Assembly (NCBI RefSeq): GCF_006088715.1
Contig: NZ_CP030771.1
Coordinates: forward strand, 3,658,001 to 3,722,000
Length of the DNA stretch: 64,000 nucleotides
Direction of reading: 5' to 3'
From: Streptomyces sp. YIM 121038
GTDB lineage: Bacteria > Actinomycetota > Actinomycetes > Streptomycetales > Streptomycetaceae
Numbering within the stretch: the first letter of the stretch is position 1; every line of letters starts with the position of its first letter. The notes beneath the pieces are model-generated. The model was not told the DNA's origin, did no database searches, and saw only the letters and a list, made by a program, of their open reading frames with translations. Positions 53,826-62,605 of this stretch are shown in pieces. The translations under genes were made by a program, and so were the position numbers.

Positions 53826-53992
53826 CCCCAGGCCCGCCCCTTCCCGAACAAGGGGGCTCCGCCCCCTTGGACCCCCGTTTTCGGCGCTCCGCGCCTCGTC
53901 CTCAAACGCCGGACGGGCTACAAGTAGCCTCTCCGGCGTTTGAGGAGCGGGGGTCTGGGGGCGGAGCCCCCAGGAATCGGGAAGGGGCGGGG
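53826..53992. repeat. Dispersed CTCAAACGCCGG element, large inverted pair
   Basis: Two full elements face each other: GGGGGCTCCGCCCCC plus CCTCAAACGCCGGA on the left, and their complement on the right, meeting at 53921-53924. The inner stem 53900-53945 pairs about 20 of 22 bp. It lies between the symporter stop and the ureohydrolase start (both minus strand) and probably terminates the symporter transcript. Confidence 0.65.
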
Positions 53993-54003
53993 TAGGGGAA
54001 AGA

Positions 54004-55452
54004 TCAGGCCGTCACGGGCACCTCCGCCTCGGCCTCGCGGCCGGCGACGCGTTCGCGCCAAGCCGCGAGCGTCCCCGCATCCGTGGGCCTCGTCGACAGG
54101 GAAACCCCCACGTACACCACGAGCGAAGTCAGCAGCCCGTAGTAGATGGGCTCGTTCGCGAGGATTCCGTAGTGCCACATGAGGCCGATCACGGAGAGCC
54201 CGCCCGCGACGACGGCGGCCAGCGCGCCCGCCCCGGTCCCCCGCCGCCACAGCAGCCCGCCGAGGATCGGCACGAGCAGCCCCCCGACGAGCAGGTTGTA
54301 CGCGACGGTCAGCGCCTGGACGACGTCGTTGAGGGCGATGGAGACGCCGATGACGCCGACGCCCATGACGAGGATGAAGGCGCGGTTGCCCTTCACCTCG
54401 TCGTGCGGGTCCCCCTGCGCGGACGCGCCCCGCAGCCGCGACCAGATGTCGTTGTTGGCCACGGTCGCGCAGGCGATGAGCGCGCCCGACGAGGTGGACA
54501 TCACGGCGGCGAGCGCGGCGGCGAGCACCAGGCCCCGCACGCCCATGGGCAGTTCGTCCTTGACGATGGTGGCGAAGGCGGAGTCGGGGCTGGGCAGGTT
54601 CGGGTACATGACCTTCGCGGCGGTGCCGATGACGGCGCCCGCGAGCGCGTAGACGAGGCAGTACGTACCGGCGACCGTGCCGCCCCAGCGGGCGACCTTG
54701 TCGCTGCGCGCGGTGAACACCCGCTGCCAGATGTCCTGCCCGATGAGCATGCCGAAGGTGTAGATCAGCACGTAGGTGAAGATCGTCTCGCCGCCGACGC
54801 CGAACGGCTCGAAGTACGCGTCGGGCAGCTTCGCCTTCATCTCGCCGAAGCCGCCCGCCTTGACGACCGCGATGGGGAGCAGCAGGAGCAGCACGCCGAT
54901 CGTCTTGACGACGAACTGCACCATGTCCGTGAGCGTGATCGACCACATGCCGCCGAGCGTGGAGTATGCGACGACGATGGAGCCGCCGATGACGATGGCG
55001 AGCGTGCGGTTCACGTCGAACAGGACGTCGAAGATCGTGGCGTACGCGATGGTGGAGGTCACCGCGAGCATCAGCGTGTAGCCCCACATGACGACGCCGG
55101 ACAGGACGCCCGCGCGGCCGCCGTAGCGCAGGTCGAGCATCTCGGAGACGGTGTAGACCTTCAGCCGGGCGATGCGGGCGGAGAAGAAGACGGAGAGGGC
55201 GAGCAGGCCCAGGCCGATGGTGAAGACCATCCAGGCGCCGGACAGGCCGTGCGTGTAGCCGAGGCCGACGCCGCCGATGGTGGAGGCGCCGCCGAGGACG
55301 ATCGCGGCCATCGTGCCGGAGTACATCCACGGCCCGAGGCGGCGGCCCGCGACCAGGAACTCGCTCTTGGACTTGGCGCGGCGCATGCCCCACCAGCCCA
55401 TGGCCAGCATCCCCGCGAGATAGACGACGATCACCGCATAGTCGACAGCCAT
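54004..55452 (-). CDS. Sodium:solute symporter (SSS family)
   Basis: A 482-aa transporter with 13 predicted helices. It has GGASTIGGVGLGYTHGLSGAW near helix 2 and the SSS signature region GRLGPWMYSGTMAA early, then STSSGALIACATV around residue 325. It imports a small organic solute with Na+ (nucleobase, proline or guanidino compounds in relatives). It starts at ATG 55452 with GGAGAGG 6 nt upstream. It faces the divergent PucR gene across 134 bp. Confidence 0.87.
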   Translation of the reverse strand: MAVDYAVIVVYLAGMLAMGWWGMRRAKSKSEFLVAGRRLGPWMYSGTMAAIVLGGASTIGGVGLGYTHGLSGAWMVFTIGLGLLALSVFFSARIARLKVYTVSEMLDLRYGGRAGVLSGVVMWGYTLMLAVTSTIAYATIFDVLFDVNRTLAIVIGGSIVVAYSTLGGMWSITLTDMVQFVVKTIGVLLLLLPIAVVKAGGFGEMKAKLPDAYFEPFGVGGETIFTYVLIYTFGMLIGQDIWQRVFTARSDKVARWGGTVAGTYCLVYALAGAVIGTAAKVMYPNLPSPDSAFATIVKDELPMGVRGLVLAAALAAVMSTSSGALIACATVANNDIWSRLRGASAQGDPHDEVKGNRAFILVMGVGVIGVSIALNDVVQALTVAYNLLVGGLLVPILGGLLWRRGTGAGALAAVVAGGLSVIGLMWHYGILANEPIYYGLLTSLVVYVGVSLSTRPTDAGTLAAWRERVAGREAEAEVPVTA

Positions 55453-55586
55453 GGGTACCTCTCCTTCACGCGCCTGAGGGGGACGACCTCGGTGTGACGG
55501 TCGACACGACCCTAGGTGGCCGGAAAGCATCGCTGAAGTGTACGTTTCCTCTACTTTCACCGGCCTTGATGGAGGGATCATCCACC

Positions 55587-57116
55587 ATGGCGGAATCCAG
55601 CCCGCCCCCGTCGGCCCCACCTCCGACGCCCCCCTCCCCGTCGGCCCCGCGGCCCCCGGCCCCGCCCACCCCGCCCGTCCCGCTGGCCGCCCTGCTCGCG
55701 CGCGAAGGCCTCGGCCTGCGCCAGATCGCGGGCCCGGACGCGGCGGCCGCCGACATCCACTGGGTGCACACCTCGGAGATGGCCGACCCCTACCCGTACC
55801 TCCTGGGCGGCGAGCTGCTCCTGACCGCCGGGGTGCACGTGCCGGACGCGGCGGCCGCCGGGCCGCTCCTCGACACGTACGTGTCCCGCATCGTGGCGGC
55901 GGGCGGCGCGGCCCTCGGCTTCGGCGTCGCCCCCGTGCACGACACCGTGCCGCGCGCGCTGGTGGAGGCCTGCGACCGCCACGGCCTGCCGCTGCTCGAA
56001 GTGCCGCCGCAGACGACGTTCAGCGGGGTCGCGCGGGCCGTGTGGCAGCTGATGGCGGAGGCCAGGCACACCGAGCTGCGCCGCGTCGCCCAGGCCCAGC
56101 AGGGCCTCGCGGCGGCCGCCGCCCGGCCCGACCCGGTGCCCGCGCTGCTGCGGCAGCTGGCCACGCGCCTCGACGGGTACGCGGTCCTGCACACCGCCGA
56201 CGGCACGCCCGCCCAGAGCGCGGGCACCCCGCCGGACGCGGCGGCCCTGGCCGCCCTCGACCGGCTCGCCGGGGTCGTGCTGCACCCGGCCGAACCCCGC
56301 CCTGCCCCCGCCTCCGGCACGGACACCGTCGGCGCCACCCACCTCGCCGCGTACGCGCTCGCCGGGCCGCAGGGCCTGGCCCTCGGCGTCGCGACGCCGC
56401 GCCGCGAGCCGGGCGACCACACCGTCGCCCAGGTCGCCGCCGTCCTGCTCGCCCTGCTCACCGCGCCCCACCAGGGCGCCACCGAGTCCGCGCGCTCCGC
56501 GGCCCTGGTCCGGCTGCTGCTCGGCGCGGGCCCGGACGAGGTGGCGCCCCTGCTCGGCGCCGACCGCTGGACCGTGGTCCACGCGCGGGTGCAGCGCGGC
56601 TCCGGCACGCCGGCGCCCACCCCCGCGGCCCTGGCCACGGCGCTCGGCAGCACCCTCGTGGACCCCGCGGCCGAGGCCACCACGCTGCTGCTGCCCGCCG
56701 ACCGCGAGGTCACCGCGCAGCGCGGCTGGACCCTCGGGGTGTCCGCGCCCGCCGCCGCCGGGGCCCTCGCCGCCGCCGACGCGCAGGCCGCGCGGGCCGT
56801 GCGCAGGGCCGAGGCGACCCGCGTCCCGCTGGTGCGGCACCGGGAGACGGGTCTGGCCGCCCTGGTCGTGCCCGCCGAGGCCGACGCCCACGCGCGCGTG
56901 CTGCTCGCTCCGCTCGGCGGCAGCGCGGCCCTCACCGAGACGCTGCGCACCTGGCTCTCCCTGCACGGCAGTTGGGACCGCACGGCGAGCGCCCTGTCCG
57001 TGCACCGCAACACCGTGCGCCAGCGCGTCGCCCGCTGCGCCGCCCTGCTGGACGCCGACCTGGACGACCCGGACGTACGCATGGAGCTGTGGTTCGCCTT
57101 GAACCGCCCCGTCTGA
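55587..57116 (+). CDS. PucR-family transcription regulator
   Basis: A 509-aa regulator. A Pro-rich first 30 residues precede a PucR N-terminal domain (GLGLRQIAGPDAAAADIHWVH, GGELLLTAGVHV). The central GGDEF-like linker is degenerate. The C-terminal HTH has LRTWLSLHGSWDRTASAL and VHRNTVRQRVARCAALLD. PucR proteins activate purine or other nitrogen catabolic genes. It starts at ATG 55587 with GGAGGG 10 nt upstream. It is divergent from the symporter and is the likely local regulator of 51-55 kb. Confidence 0.88.
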   Translation: MAESSPPPSAPPPTPPSPSAPRPPAPPTPPVPLAALLAREGLGLRQIAGPDAAAADIHWVHTSEMADPYPYLLGGELLLTAGVHVPDAAAAGPLLDTYVSRIVAAGGAALGFGVAPVHDTVPRALVEACDRHGLPLLEVPPQTTFSGVARAVWQLMAEARHTELRRVAQAQQGLAAAAARPDPVPALLRQLATRLDGYAVLHTADGTPAQSAGTPPDAAALAALDRLAGVVLHPAEPRPAPASGTDTVGATHLAAYALAGPQGLALGVATPRREPGDHTVAQVAAVLLALLTAPHQGATESARSAALVRLLLGAGPDEVAPLLGADRWTVVHARVQRGSGTPAPTPAALATALGSTLVDPAAEATTLLLPADREVTAQRGWTLGVSAPAAAGALAAADAQAARAVRRAEATRVPLVRHRETGLAALVVPAEADAHARVLLAPLGGSAALTETLRTWLSLHGSWDRTASALSVHRNTVRQRVARCAALLDADLDDPDVRMELWFALNRPV

Positions 57117-57196
57117 CGAGCCCCGAAGGGGCGCGGGGCCGCACCACTCCGCGGCTCCGCCGCATGGGTGCGAGGGGCCGACGGCACAATGGACCC

Positions 57197-57982
57197 ATGC
57201 CGACACCGACCCGCGCAGCGCTCGTAGACCACCTCGTCCGCACCCGCATAGCGGGCGACGTGGCCACGCCCCGCGAGAACAACCTCGACCACTACCGCAA
57301 GCTCGCGAACGGCGACCGTCACTACTGGCTCGGCCTGGAGCTCGACGACCGCTGGAGCGACGAGCAGGACGTGCTCGCGGTGATGGCCGAGCGCTGCGGC
57401 GTGATCGACGACCCGCTGCACCGCCAGGGCCAGGACACCATCGACCCGGAGCTGACGGTCGACGCCCTGGAGCGGATGGCGGGCCGGCTGCGCAAGGCCG
57501 CCGGTGCCAAGGAGCGCGTCCTGTTCGCGACCGGCCACCCCGGCGGCCTGCTCGACGTGCACCGGGCGACGGCGGCCGCGCTGCGCGCGGCGGGCTGCGA
57601 GGTCGTCGTCATCCCCGACGGCCTGACGGCGGACGAGGGCTTCGTCTTCCAGTTCGCGGACGTGGCGGTCCTGGAGCGCGGCGCGACGCTGTGGCACACG
57701 CACTCGCCGGAGCCGATGAACGCGGTCCTCGACGGCCTCCTGCGCGCCGAGCGCCCCCTGCCGGACCTGGTCGTCGCTGACCACGGCTGGGCGGGCCGCG
57801 CGGGCCAGCGCGGCATCGACGCCGTCGGCTACGCGGACTGCAACGACCCGGCCCTGTTCATCGCGGAGGCCGAGGGCACGCTCCAGGTGACGGTCCCCCT
57901 GGACGACCACGTGACGAGCCCGCGCTTCTACGACCCGATGACGGCCTACCTGCTCGACGCGGCGGGCCTGCCGCAGGCCTGA
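57197..57982 (+). CDS. Conserved phosphatase-like protein
   Basis: A 261-aa protein. A helix-rich N-terminus contains ENNLDHYRKLANGDRHYWLGL, followed by a Rossmann-like core with RVLFATGHPGGLLDVHRA and CEVVVIPDGL, then THSPEPMNAVLDG. I recall related Streptomyces proteins labelled phosphatase, but the catalytic motif is not obvious and the reaction is unknown. It starts at ATG 57197 with no clear ribosome site, 80 bp after the PucR stop. Confidence 0.65.
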   Translation: MPTPTRAALVDHLVRTRIAGDVATPRENNLDHYRKLANGDRHYWLGLELDDRWSDEQDVLAVMAERCGVIDDPLHRQGQDTIDPELTVDALERMAGRLRKAAGAKERVLFATGHPGGLLDVHRATAAALRAAGCEVVVIPDGLTADEGFVFQFADVAVLERGATLWHTHSPEPMNAVLDGLLRAERPLPDLVVADHGWAGRAGQRGIDAVGYADCNDPALFIAEAEGTLQVTVPLDDHVTSPRFYDPMTAYLLDAAGLPQA

Positions 57983-57991
57983 GCGGGCCCG

Positions 57992-58930
57992 CTAGGGCCT
58001 CGGCACCCGGACGACGCCCTCCTGGATGACGGTGACGGCGAGCCTGCCGTCCCGGGTCCAGATGCGGCCCTGGCCGAGGCCCCTGCCGCCGCCCGCCGAC
58101 GGGGACTCCTGGTCGTACAGGAGCCACTCGTCCGCCCGGAAGGGCCGGTGGAACCACATCGCGTGGTCCAGCGACGCGCCCACGACGTCCCCGACGGCCC
58201 AGCCGCCGCGCCCGTGCGCGAGCAGCACCGAGTCGAGCAGCGTCATGTCGGACACGTAGGTGGCCAGGCACAGGTGGAGCAGCGACCCCGCGTGCTCCCC
58301 CTCCAGCTTGCCGTTCGTGCGGAACCAGACCTGGGAGCGCGGCTCCCGGGGGCGTCCCACCGTGCCCCACGGCGGCAGGTCCGCGTACCGCAGGTCGACG
58401 GCGGCGCGTGCCTCGACCAGCCGCCGGGCGACGTCCGGCGGCAGGTGCAGCGGCAGCGCGTCGGCGGCCGTGGGCAGCGTCTCCGGGTCGGGCGCCGCGG
58501 GCATCCCCACCTGGTGTTCGAGCCCCTCCTCGTACGCCTGGAACGACGCCGACAGATGGAAGATCGGCTGGCCGTGCTGCACGGCGACGACGCGGCGCGT
58601 GGTGAAGGAGCGCCCGTCGCGGATGCGGTCGACGGTGTAGACGATGGGCGCGCCGGGGTCGCCGGGGCGCAGGAAGTAGGCGTGCAGGGAGTGGGCAGTG
58701 GGGCCTCCCCTGCTCGAGCGAAGCCGAGAGCTTGGGGAACTGTCGTCCGGTACGGTGCGGCCCGCCGCGACCAGGGCCTGGGCCGCGACCTGCCCGCCGA
58801 AGACGCGCGGCACCAGGGCGGAGCGGCTCACCCCGCGGAAGATGTCCTGCTCGACCCGCTCCAGGTCGAGCAGGGCGAGCAGGTCGGCCAGGGGGCCGCG
58901 AGCGCCGTTGGCCCCGTTCTCCTCGCTCAT
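57992..58930 (-). CDS. tesB: Acyl-CoA thioesterase II (TesB-like)
   Basis: A 312-aa double-hotdog thioesterase. It has ALVAAGRTVP and HSLHAYFLRPGD in the first half. The catalytic Asp (SLDHAMWFHRPF), Ser/Thr and Gln (TVIQEGVVR) lie in the second. It cleaves medium- to long-chain acyl-CoA. A stretch of about 15 residues (about 62-77, SSPSSRLRSS...) is encoded by a dispersed palindrome and interrupts the usual RTVP-to-HSLHAYFL spacing. It starts at ATG 58930. The stop of the acyl-CoA dehydrogenase is 8 bp upstream, so they are probably one operon. Confidence 0.85.
   Translation of the reverse strand: MSEENGANGARGPLADLLALLDLERVEQDIFRGVSRSALVPRVFGGQVAAQALVAAGRTVPDDSSPSSRLRSSRGGPTAHSLHAYFLRPGDPGAPIVYTVDRIRDGRSFTTRRVVAVQHGQPIFHLSASFQAYEEGLEHQVGMPAAPDPETLPTAADALPLHLPPDVARRLVEARAAVDLRYADLPPWGTVGRPREPRSQVWFRTNGKLEGEHAGSLLHLCLATYVSDMTLLDSVLLAHGRGGWAVGDVVGASLDHAMWFHRPFRADEWLLYDQESPSAGGGRGLGQGRIWTRDGRLAVTVIQEGVVRVPRP
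58706..58738. repeat. Dispersed CCCC-GCTC/GAGC-GGGG palindrome, copy 2, inside tesB
   Basis: CCCCtGCTC, 12-base loop, GAGCttGGGG. This copy is in frame within tesB and carries no stop codon in the coding frame. Confidence 0.65.
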
Positions 58931-58938
58931 GGGCGGGG

Positions 58939-60096
58939 TTACAGACCCATCGACTTCGCGATGATCATCTTCATGACCTCGCTGGTGCCGCCGTAGATGC
59001 GGTTGACGCGGTTGTCGGCGTACAGGCGGGCGATCGGGTACTCGTTCATGAAGCCGTAGCCGCCGTGGAGCTGGAGGCAGCGGTCGATGACGCGGTGCGC
59101 GACCTCGGTGCAGAAGAGCTTCGCGGACGCGGCCTCGGCCGGGGTCAGCTCGCCCGCGTCCAGGGCTTCGAGGGCGCGGTCGGCGACGGCCTCGGCGGCG
59201 TCCACCTCGGCCTGGCAGGCGGCCAGCTCGAACTTGGTGTTCTGGAAGGAGGCGACGGACTTGCCGAAGACCGTGCGCTCCTGGACGTACTCCTTGGCGA
59301 ACCGGACGGCGGCCTTGGCCTGCGCGTAGGCACCGAAGGCGATGCCCCAGCGCTCGGACGCCAGGTTGTGGCCGAGGTAGGCGAAGCCCTTGTTCTCCTC
59401 GCCGAGCAGGTCCTCGACGGGCACCTCGACGTCGACGAAGGCCAGCTCGGCCGTGTCGGAGACCTTCAGGCCGAGCTTGTCGAGCTTGCGGCCCACCGAG
59501 TAGCCCGCGGCCTTGGTGTCCACCGCGAAGAGGGAGATGCCGAAGCGGCGGTCGTCCTCGCGCGGGGCCGCGGTGCGGGCGCAGACGATCACGCGGTCGG
59601 CGTGCACGCCGCCGGTGATGAAGGTCTTGGCGCCGTTGAGGACGTAGTGCGTGCCGTCCGCGGAGAGCTTGGCCGTGGTCTTCATGCCCGCGACGTCGGA
59701 GCCGGTGCCCGGCTCGGTCATGGCGAGCGCCCACATCTCCTCGCCGGAGACGAACTTGGGCAGGAAGCGCTTCTTCTGCTCGTCGGTGGCGAGCATCTGG
59801 ATGTACGGCAGGCCGAGGAGCACGTGCACGCCGGAGCCGCCGAAGGAGACGCCCGCGCGGGCCGTCTCCTCGTACATGACGGCCTCGAACTTGTGCGAGT
59901 CGATGCCCGCGCCGCCGAACTCCTCCTCGACGCGGATGCCGAAGACGCCGAGCTCGGCGAGCTTGTAGTAGAAGTCGCGGGGCGCCTGGCCCGCCGCGTA
60001 CCAGTCGTCGTACACCGGCACGACCTCGGCCTCGATGAAGGCCCGGACGGTCTCCCGGAATGCCTCGTGGTCCTCGTTGAAGACGGTACGCCGCAC
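58939..60096 (-). CDS. Acyl-CoA dehydrogenase
   Basis: A 385-aa FAD enzyme. It has AMTEPGTGSDVAGMKT, NGAKTFITGGVHAD, the C-terminal HGGYGFMNEYPIARLYADNR and the dinucleotide loop YGGTSEV. The Gly at the usual catalytic-Glu position of YxGTS, together with Glu in NLASERWGIA on helix G, places it with the isovaleryl/long-chain type. It oxidises an acyl-CoA to the 2-enoyl-CoA. It starts at GTG 60096 with GGGAG 7 nt upstream. The neighbours suggest fatty acid or leucine-type acyl catabolism. Confidence 0.9.
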   Translation of the reverse strand: MRRTVFNEDHEAFRETVRAFIEAEVVPVYDDWYAAGQAPRDFYYKLAELGVFGIRVEEEFGGAGIDSHKFEAVMYEETARAGVSFGGSGVHVLLGLPYIQMLATDEQKKRFLPKFVSGEEMWALAMTEPGTGSDVAGMKTTAKLSADGTHYVLNGAKTFITGGVHADRVIVCARTAAPREDDRRFGISLFAVDTKAAGYSVGRKLDKLGLKVSDTAELAFVDVEVPVEDLLGEENKGFAYLGHNLASERWGIAFGAYAQAKAAVRFAKEYVQERTVFGKSVASFQNTKFELAACQAEVDAAEAVADRALEALDAGELTPAEAASAKLFCTEVAHRVIDRCLQLHGGYGFMNEYPIARLYADNRVNRIYGGTSEVMKMIIAKSMGL

Positions 60097-60137
60097 GACT
60101 GAGCTCCCTGGGTCACGGATCCGGCCAAGCGCCGTTG

Positions 60138-60153
60138 GCTAAGCGCTTGCTCA
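60138..60153. promoter_or_regulatory. TetR-like operator GCTAAGCGCTTGCTCA
   Basis: A palindrome-like site with AAGCGCTT core lies 42 bp upstream of the acyl-CoA dehydrogenase start. It fits the lipid-metabolism TetR site pattern. The regulator could be the adjacent TetR or another. Confidence 0.4.
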
Positions 60154-60254
60154 GGTCGAGGTTACCCATGGGTTTCCGTGACCGTCCAGAGCGAAAGCCG
60201 TAACCGGCGGGTGAGCGCGGGCCGTCGCGGCCTTCGGCCTTTCTCGTCCTCAAA

Positions 60255-60281
60255 CTCCCCCAAGCTCTTAAGGAGCAGGGA
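60255..60281. repeat. Dispersed CCCC-GCTC/GAGC-GGGG palindrome, copy 3, at the TetR gene end
   Basis: CTCCCCCAAGCTC, loop TTAAG, GAGCAGGGA. The loop gives the TAA stop of the TetR gene on the minus strand, so the last residues GHLPAP are encoded by the element and its flank. Confidence 0.6.
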
Positions 60282-60891
60282 GGTGCCCCCTCGACGGGCT
60301 TGATACCCCCGCCGCCGCCAGCGCCCCGCGGGCCAGCCTGTGCAGCAGGTCCGCCATCGCCTCGCGGTCGGGCAGGGAGCCCGGTCTGCCCAGGTGCGGG
60401 GTCGAGTTCAGCAGGCCGAAGACCGCGTGCACGGACGCGCGCGCCTCCACCTCGGCGAGCCCCGGATACACCTCCCGGACGGTGGCCACCCACAGCTCCA
60501 CGTACTGCCGCTGGAGCTGGCGCACCATCTTGCGGTCGCTGTCCCGCAGGCGGTCCAGCTCGCGGTCGTGGAGAGTGATGAGCGGGCGGTCGTCCAGGGC
60601 GAAGTCGATGTGGCCCTCGATGAGCGAGTCCAGGGCGGCGACGGGCGAGCCCGCGGCCTCCGCGGACCGGCGCTTGCCCCCGGTGAGCAGCCGTTCGCTG
60701 ATGCCGACGAGCAGCTCGGCGAGCATCGCGTCCTTGCCCGGGAAGTGGCGGTACAGACCGGGGCCGCTGATGCCGACGGCGGCTCCTATCTCGTCCACGC
60801 CGACCCCGTGGAAACCGCGCTCGGCGAAGAGCCGGGCGGCCTCCTTGAGGATCTGCTCGCGGCGGGTGGGGGCGTCGGTCCTGGTGGCCAT
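60268..60891 (-). CDS. TetR-family regulator of acyl-CoA metabolism
   Basis: A 207-aa regulator. The HTH is REQILKEAARLFAERGFHGVGVDEIGAAVGISGPGLYRHF (residues 11-50) and the rest is a ligand-binding helical domain. It lies divergent from the carboxylase operon, with two similar palindromes in the 83-bp gap. By analogy with streptomycete liu clusters it should repress branched-chain acyl catabolism in response to an acyl-CoA. The last residues come from a dispersed palindrome. It starts at ATG 60891. Confidence 0.87.
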   Translation of the reverse strand: MATRTDAPTRREQILKEAARLFAERGFHGVGVDEIGAAVGISGPGLYRHFPGKDAMLAELLVGISERLLTGGKRRSAEAAGSPVAALDSLIEGHIDFALDDRPLITLHDRELDRLRDSDRKMVRQLQRQYVELWVATVREVYPGLAEVEARASVHAVFGLLNSTPHLGRPGSLPDREAMADLLHRLARGALAAAGVSSPSRGHLPAP

Positions 60892-60913
60892 GGAAACGAT
60901 TCTAGACAGGGCC

Positions 60914-60958
60914 GTTAGCGGTCGTTAACCTGAAGTCCTGACGTTAACGCTCACTAAC
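60914..60958. promoter_or_regulatory. Duplicate TetR operators GTTAGYGRKCGTTAAC
   Basis: Site 1 is GTTAGCGGTCGTTAAC (60914-60929). Site 2 (60943-60958) read on the minus strand is GTTAGTGAGCGTTAAC. They match at 13 of 16 positions and their centres are 29 bp apart. They fill the gap between the divergent TetR and carboxylase genes. Confidence 0.85.
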
Positions 60959-60974
60959 CCGGGGAGCACAGCGG

Positions 60975-62591
60975 ATGCAACAGGCACCGGTCCTCACGAG
61001 CGCGGCGGACCCCGCGTCGGACGCCTGGCGGGCGAACGAGTCGGCGCACGCCGCGCTGGTGGCCGAGCTGCGCGGCAAGCTCGCCGCCGCCCGGCTCGGC
61101 GGCGGCGAGCGCGCCCGGCAGCGGCACGTGGCGCGCGGCAAGCTGCTGCCGCGCGACCGCGTCGACGCGCTGCTCGACGCGGGCTCGCCGTTCCTGGAGC
61201 TGGCCCCGCTCGCGGCGGACGGGATGTACGGCGGCGACGCCCCGGCGGCCGGCGTCATCGCGGGCATCGGCAGGGTCAGCGGCCGCGACTGCGTGATCGT
61301 GGCCAACGACGCCACCGTCAAGGGCGGCACGTACTACCCGATGACGGTCAAGAAGCACCTGCGGGCCCAGGAGATCGCCCTGGAGAACCGCCTGCCGTGT
61401 CTGTACCTGGTGGACTCCGGCGGCGCCTTCCTGCCCATGCAGGACGAGGTGTTCCCCGACCGCGAGCACTTCGGGCGGATCTTCTACAACCAGGCCCGGA
61501 TGTCCGGCGCGGGCATCCCGCAGATCGCGGCGGTCCTCGGCTCCTGCACCGCCGGCGGGGCGTACGTCCCGGCGATGAGCGACGAGGCCGTCATCGTCCG
61601 CGGCCAGGGCACGATCTTCCTGGGCGGCCCGCCCCTGGTGAAGGCGGCCACCGGCGAGGTCGTCACGGCCGAGGAGCTCGGCGGCGGCGAGGTCCACTCC
61701 CGCGTCTCCGGCGTCACCGACCACCTCGCGGAGGACGACCCGCACGCACTGCGCATCGTGCGCACCATCGTCTCCACGCTCCCCGCGCGCGGGGAGCTGC
61801 CCTGGGAGGTGCGGCCCGTCGAGGAGCCGAAGGTCGACCCCCTCGGTCTGTACGGCGCGGTGCCGGTGGACTCCCGCACCCCGTACGACGTGCGCGAGGT
61901 CATCGCGCGCGTGGTCGACGGCTCCCGCTTCGCCGAGTTCAAGGCGGAGTACGGCCAGACGCTCGTCACCGGCTTCGCACACATCCACGGCCACCCGGTG
62001 GGGATCGTCGCCAACAACGGCATCCTGTTCTCGGAGTCCGCCCAGAAGGGCGCCCACTTCATCGAGCTGTGCGACCAGCGCGGCATCCCGCTGGTGTTCC
62101 TCCAGAACATCTCCGGCTTCATGGTCGGCAAGGACTACGAGGCGGGCGGCATCGCCAAGCACGGCGCCAAGATGGTCACCGCCGTGGCCTGCGCCCGCGT
62201 GCCCAAGCTGACCGTGGTGGTCGGCGGTTCGTACGGAGCGGGCAACTACTCCATGTGCGGCCGGGCCTACTCGCCCCGCTTCCTGTGGATGTGGCCGAAC
62301 GCCAAGATCTCCGTGATGGGTGGCGAGCAGGCCGCTTCGGTGCTCGCCACCGTCAAGCGCGACCAGCTCGAAGCGCGCGGCGAGCCGTGGTCGCAGGAGG
62401 ACGAGGAGGCCTTCAAGGCCCCCGTCCGCGCGCAGTACGAACAGCAGGGCAGCGCCTACTACGCCACGGCACGCCTGTGGGACGACGGCGTCATCGACCC
62501 GCTGGAGACCCGCCAGGTGCTCGGCCTGGCCCTGACCGCGTGTGCCGGTGCGCCCCTGGGCGAACGCGGCTTCGGCGTCTTCCGGATGTGA
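60975..62591 (+). CDS. accD1: Acyl-CoA carboxylase carboxyltransferase subunit (methylcrotonyl-CoA type)
   Basis: A 538-aa beta subunit. It has [66 protein letters not shown] and [14 protein letters not shown], the acyl- and carboxybiotin-site motifs of crotonase-fold carboxyltransferases, with the MCC-like pattern. It transfers CO2 from carboxybiotin to 3-methylcrotonyl-CoA in leucine breakdown. It starts at ATG 60975 with GGGGAG upstream. The biotin carboxylase gene follows 14 bp after its stop. Confidence 0.9.
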   Translation: MQQAPVLTSAADPASDAWRANESAHAALVAELRGKLAAARLGGGERARQRHVARGKLLPRDRVDALLDAGSPFLELAPLAADGMYGGDAPAAGVIAGIGRVSGRDCVIVANDATVKGGTYYPMTVKKHLRAQEIALENRLPCLYLVDSGGAFLPMQDEVFPDREHFGRIFYNQARMSGAGIPQIAAVLGSCTAGGAYVPAMSDEAVIVRGQGTIFLGGPPLVKAATGEVVTAEELGGGEVHSRVSGVTDHLAEDDPHALRIVRTIVSTLPARGELPWEVRPVEEPKVDPLGLYGAVPVDSRTPYDVREVIARVVDGSRFAEFKAEYGQTLVTGFAHIHGHPVGIVANNGILFSESAQKGAHFIELCDQRGIPLVFLQNISGFMVGKDYEAGGIAKHGAKMVTAVACARVPKLTVVVGGSYGAGNYSMCGRAYSPRFLWMWPNAKISVMGGEQAASVLATVKRDQLEARGEPWSQEDEEAFKAPVRAQYEQQGSAYYATARLWDDGVIDPLETRQVLGLALTACAGAPLGERGFGVFRM

Positions 62592-62605
62592 GGGGCAGAC
62601 ACGGA

